DNA of 8,538 bases. It comes from Chloroflexota bacterium (GTDB lineage Bacteria; Chloroflexota; Anaerolineae; Promineifilales; Promineifilaceae). The position numbers and the translations under genes were made by a program. The notes beneath the pieces were generated by a model. The model did not search any database. It saw only the letters and a list, made by a program, of their open reading frames with translations, and was not told where the DNA came from. This document shows, piece after piece, positions 6,585 through 8,538 of this stretch. The stretch covers positions 1 through 8,538 of the forward strand of contig QQUD01000638.1 of the NCBI GenBank assembly GCA_008501785.1. The letters are read 5' to 3'. Each line of letters starts with the position of its first letter. Within the stretch, counting starts at the first letter, position 1.

Positions 6585-6646
6585 TCCTTCGTGCTAATCC
6601 AATCCATTCAAAATCAGGAAGAGCTTCCCACCTTTTCAAAGGATTT

Positions 6647-6726
6647 CATGAACATAGCACACCATCACACATGAAAACCCGTAACGCGAATTGCCAAATC
6701 GCCTATCGAATTAGCAATTCGATTTA
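6647..6726 (+). repeat. Leader repeat, copy 2 (upstream of the LysE exporter)
   Basis: This is the second copy of the sequence at 2104-2182, with one extra C after GAAAACC. The 31 bases 6696-6726 are identical to the first copy. Homology stops at the exporter's ribosome-binding site, as it does in copy 1. Hairpin B (6705-6712 with 6716-6723) is unchanged. Hairpin A (6686-6692 with 6696-6702) carries one A-A mismatch and is weaker. Confidence 0.85.
6648..6674 (+). CDS. Putative tri-His leader peptide, copy 2 (MNIAHHHT)
   Basis: This eight-codon ORF has AAAGGA at 6638-6643 as ribosome-binding site, four bases before the ATG. His codons are CAC-CAT-CAC at 6660-6668. It ends in the same ATGA overlap as copy 1. 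Changes from copy 1 are Val to Ile, one synonymous His codon and Pro to Thr, which is mild for so short an ORF. The ORF is in the same frame as the exporter, separated from it by the TGA at 6672-6674. In copy 1 the leader is out of frame with its gene, so read-through fusion is not a shared feature. Confidence 0.55.
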   Translation: MNIAHHHT

Positions 6727-6740
6727 TGAAGGAGAGCAGT

Positions 6741-7355
6741 ATGTTCACTACAGAATTTTTACTTACATCACTCGTTGTTGTGCTTGTGCCAGGGACAGGC
6801 GTCATTTACACAGTTTCTACCGGACTGGCTCAACGTTCACGAGCCAGCTTATTTGCCGCTGCTGGATGTACCGCAGGGATAATTCCTCATTTAACAGCCA
6901 GCGTTTTAGGACTGTCTGCCATTTTGCACATGAGTGCGCAAGCCTTTCAACTGCTCAAATTTGCGGGAACAGCCTACCTGCTCTACCTCGCCTGGGGCAT
7001 GTGGCGCGATACGGGATCACTCAAGTTGGACACATCTATTCAAAAGACAAACGCCCTGCAAATAGTCTCCAAAGGTATCTTGATTAACATTTTAAATCCC
7101 AAGCTCACCATCTTCTTTTTTGCCTTTTTGCCGCTTTTCGTTTCACCAGATGCCGTTTCCCCCACCCAGCAAATGATTGGATTGAGCGCCGTGTTTATGG
7201 GAATGACTTTTATTGTTTTTGCCTTGTATGGCATTCTCGCCAGCGGCGTCAGCAGCTATTTGATCAACTCACCCAAAGCCGTCAAACGCGTGCAGCGATC
7301 ATTTGCACTGATATTTGCAGGGCTGGCTGCAAAACTGGCTTTTAGCGAACAATAA
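6741..7355 (+). CDS. LysE/RhtB-family amino-acid exporter
   Basis: This is a 204-residue hydrophobic protein with about six membrane segments (roughly 5-25, 38-61, 68-86, 120-136, 145-170, 186-202), the size and topology of the LysE superfamily. Family signatures are VPGTGVIYTV near the N-terminus, the AGxxxGxxxH-like helix at 41-50, AYLLYLAWGMWR, and ILNPKLTIFFFAFLPLF. It would export an amino acid or derivative across the inner membrane; specificity cannot be read from sequence. I start at ATG 6741 because AAGGAG (6729-6734) is six bases upstream; the ATG at 6726 would place that site inside the gene. It shares the tri-His leader with the kinase/PLP fusion gene, which suggests common control by amino-acid or charged-tRNA supply. 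Confidence 0.88.
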   Translation: MFTTEFLLTSLVVVLVPGTGVIYTVSTGLAQRSRASLFAAAGCTAGIIPHLTASVLGLSAILHMSAQAFQLLKFAGTAYLLYLAWGMWRDTGSLKLDTSIQKTNALQIVSKGILINILNPKLTIFFFAFLPLFVSPDAVSPTQQMIGLSAVFMGMTFIVFALYGILASGVSSYLINSPKAVKRVQRSFALIFAGLAAKLAFSEQ

Positions 7356-7394
7356 ACGCATACTGCTGAAATAATTATCTAAAAAAATTGCCCC

Positions 7395-7425
7395 TTGCCC
7401 TAGAGTAAGCTCTAGGGTGTATCAT
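7395..7425 (+). promoter_or_regulatory. MerR-type promoter with 19-bp spacer and operator palindrome
   Basis: -35 TTGCCC (7395-7400) and -10 TATCAT (7420-7425) are separated by exactly 19 bases, the overlong spacing that MerR-family activators correct by distorting DNA. Between them is a perfect inverted repeat, CCCTAGAG-TAAG-CTCTAGGG (7398-7417). The MerR-like gene starts ten bases after the -10, so this is probably an autoregulatory site. Confidence 0.8.
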
Positions 7426-7434
7426 GAGATTTCT

Positions 7435-7698
7435 ATGGACGAAACATATAGTACGCAACAAATGGCTGCCATAACTGGCATCACGGTTCACACATTGCGG
7501 TATTACGAAAAAATCGATTTGTTGCTCGATATAGCCCGTGACGACAATGGCTATCGTCGCTTTAGTAAGGTCGATTTGGAATGGTTTGCTTTACAATACA
7601 GCCACCGATGCCATCGATGTTGTTGTAAATGGGTATGCGGCATCATCACTTCTTACAAAACAGACAGTTCACCTCAACCAGACCAGAAAATGATGTAA
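7435..7698 (+). pseudogene. MerR-family regulator, truncated after the DNA-binding domain
   Basis: The 87-codon frame starts at ATG 7435. A GTG at 7417 is in frame but lies in the operator, so I reject it. Residues 5-24 form the helix-turn-helix (STQQMAAITGITVHTLRYYE) and the wing follows (RDDNGYRRFSKVDLEW, to residue 50). From about 7585 the frame no longer resembles the family: it becomes Cys/His-rich (HRCHRCCCKWVC) and ends at 87, where relatives run about 120-150 residues with a dimerisation helix and effector region. A deletion or recombination joint near 7585 is the likely cause. With transcription starting near 7432 the message would be almost leaderless, fitting the lack of a ribosome-binding site. 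A short DNA-binding fragment could still be made, but without the dimer helix normal function is unlikely. Confidence 0.75.
7583..7690 (+). other. Unidentified coding-like fragment after the MerR break
   Basis: In the frame one base over from the MerR gene, 36 codons read through with ordinary protein-like composition (including NTATDAIDVVVNGYAASSLL) to a TGA at 7691. The same frame then continues past that stop for 15 more sensible codons (PVLAKVGRPLSL) to a second TGA. This is less odd than the Cys-rich MerR frame. It may be the decayed tail of a different gene joined to the MerR head. I do not recognise it. Confidence 0.3.
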
Positions 7699-7914
7699 AT
7701 TTCCTGTTTTGGCAAAAGTCGGACGCCCCCTTTCTCTTTGAAACCAATTGAATTTTAAAACGTACAGCATTAGAGAAAATTTCACCAGTGTTGGAGAGAA
7801 CTTAAAATGGGAAAAATAAAACTATCAACTAATTCTCACGATAAAGTTAGCAAAAAACCATTTTAAGACGGTTTTCAGAACATTTTCAGAAAATTTTTGG
7901 ACCACATTACGCAA
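7699..7914. other. AT-rich intergenic stretch with decayed content
   Basis: Clearly richer in A and T than the flanking genes. It holds a 19-codon ORF (7807-7866) with GGAGAG at 7793-7798 eight bases upstream, rich in Lys, Ser and Asn; nothing else supports it as a gene. TTTTCAGAA occurs twice with an 11-base period (7872-7880, 7883-7891). AAAACC (7854-7859) can pair with GGTTTT (7870-7875), a weak hairpin that could mark transcript ends for either strand. Confidence 0.35.
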
Positions 7915-8538
7915 TCAGAGAAGCTTTTTAATTGTGCGAAATCCCGCAAGAATGGTTTCCGTCAAAACGTCAATTTCTTTTTCCGTCATCACCGTTGATA
8001 GCGTCCCTGAACACGTATTGATCATAATAATGCCATTATCAAAAAGGTAATCAATTAAGGCATGAATGAGCTTAGATTCTTTCGGCGTCATGAAAGCCTC
8101 CCGATAAGTCGCCGGCACCTCGGCTTTCATGTGAACCCTAAACATTGAACCGCTGCCCGTAATGCAAGCTGGCACATCAGCAACCTGAATAGCCTCCGCA
8201 ATACCGGCACGTGCCCTGTCACCCAACAGATTCAACTTTGCCACAGCAGCCTGGTCAAACAACGCCATACTCGTCAGTCCAGCCGTCATCGTCACTGGAT
8301 TTGCCGAAAAAGTGCCAGAATGTGGAAACAAGACCTGAGCCGCCAACGGATCCAATACACTCATCACCTCTCTGCGCCCAGCCAATGCACCAACAGGAAA
8401 TCCACCACCAATCATTTTGCCCATTGCCGTCAGATCAGGACGCACCTCATACCATTCCTGTGCGCCACCATAATGAGAGCGAAAAGTTATCACTTCATCA
8501 CAAACCAGCAGCGCATCGTTTTCACGCGTCCAATCATA
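7915..8538 (-). CDS. Class III PLP aminotransferase, glutamate-1-semialdehyde aminomutase-like (partial)
   Basis: The C-terminal 207 residues of a PLP enzyme run in frame to the window edge; the 5' part is missing. Counting from the edge, D14 in VCDEVITFR is the residue that contacts the pyridine nitrogen, and K41 in AMGKMIGGGFPVGALAGRR is the Schiff-base lysine. SGTFSANPVTMTAGL is the conserved segment that reaches the cofactor phosphate from the partner subunit. GGAQ and GKMIGGGFPVGA place it in the HemL-like branch. True HemL usually reads DEVMTGFR, whereas here one glycine position is absent, so I favour a HemL-like paralogue annotated broadly as an aspartate aminotransferase family protein. 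It ends with TGA at 7915-7917 and is convergent with the MerR remnant. It is unrelated in detail to the fused enzyme at 2197 beyond the shared fold. Confidence 0.85.
   Translation of the reverse strand, partial: YDWTRENDALLVCDEVITFRSHYGGAQEWYEVRPDLTAMGKMIGGGFPVGALAGRREVMSVLDPLAAQVLFPHSGTFSANPVTMTAGLTSMALFDQAAVAKLNLLGDRARAGIAEAIQVADVPACITGSGSMFRVHMKAEVPATYREAFMTPKESKLIHALIDYLFDNGIIMINTCSGTLSTVMTEKEIDVLTETILAGFRTIKKLL

Noticed and set aside
6726..6740. Upstream ATG as the start of the LysE exporter
   Set aside because: The ribosome-binding site AAGGAG would lie inside the coding region; the ATG at 6741 has ideal spacing.
6671..7087. A 138-codon ORF opening at the ATGA overlap and running into the exporter gene
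   Set aside because: It lies out of frame across the exporter, which has clear family signatures, and its protein composition is unnatural.
7417..7434. GTG start for the MerR gene
   Set aside because: It lies within the operator palindrome, upstream of the predicted transcription start.

Overview
The window reads like bacterial chromosome of moderate GC with compact genes, no rRNA, tRNA, CRISPR array or transposase. The gene styles (a secreted or surface beta-domain protein with duplicated YTAFVHL-type repeats, a fused kinase/PLP enzyme, an ILVBL-like TPP enzyme) and the many palindromic intergenic elements suggest a Chloroflexota (Anaerolineae-like) genome. That lineage is an inference, not something the sequence proves.

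Layout, left to right. (1) 1-1908 (+): the C-terminal part of a large multidomain beta-rich protein with two tandem repeats, an SH3-like domain and two further beta domains; its reading frame is open at the window edge. (2) 1909-2196: a nested palindromic element, a short direct repeat, then a roughly 80-nt leader carrying a tiny peptide ORF with three consecutive His codons. (3) 2197-4602 (+): an aminoglycoside-phosphotransferase-type kinase fused to a class III PLP enzyme. (4) 4603-4730: a long hairpin between convergent genes. (5) 4731-6476 (-): an ILVBL/HACL2-type thiamine-diphosphate enzyme, which I start at a GTG behind a near-perfect Shine-Dalgarno rather than at the upstream ATG. (6) 6477-6740: a divergent control region with promoter elements and a second copy of the tri-His leader. 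(7) 6741-7355 (+): a LysE/RhtB-type exporter. (8) 7395-7698: a MerR-type promoter/operator with 19-bp spacing, followed by a MerR gene that keeps its DNA-binding half and loses the rest. (9) 7915-8538 (-): the C-terminal part of a glutamate-1-semialdehyde-aminomutase-like class III aminotransferase, cut by the window edge.

Two signals are not explained by ordinary annotation. First, a 10-bp palindrome, AACGGCCGTT, occurs 11 times exactly and twice with one changed end base between 864 and 6571, with half of a probable fourteenth copy at base 1. Its flanks extend the symmetry to a 16-bp consensus, GRWAACGGCCGTTWYC. It occurs in all three reading frames and is fitted into conserved protein motifs by codon choice, much like the highly iterated palindrome HIP1 of cyanobacteria. 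Second, the kinase/PLP fusion gene and the LysE exporter gene, 4.5 kb apart, are preceded by the same leader: a ribosome-binding site, an eight-codon peptide of the form MN(V/I)AHHH(P/T), an ATGA overlap, two adjacent hairpins sharing one arm, and then the gene's own ribosome-binding site. This could be an uncharacterised histidine-codon attenuator linking amino-compound catabolism and export, or copies of an interspersed repeat that happens to carry a small ORF.
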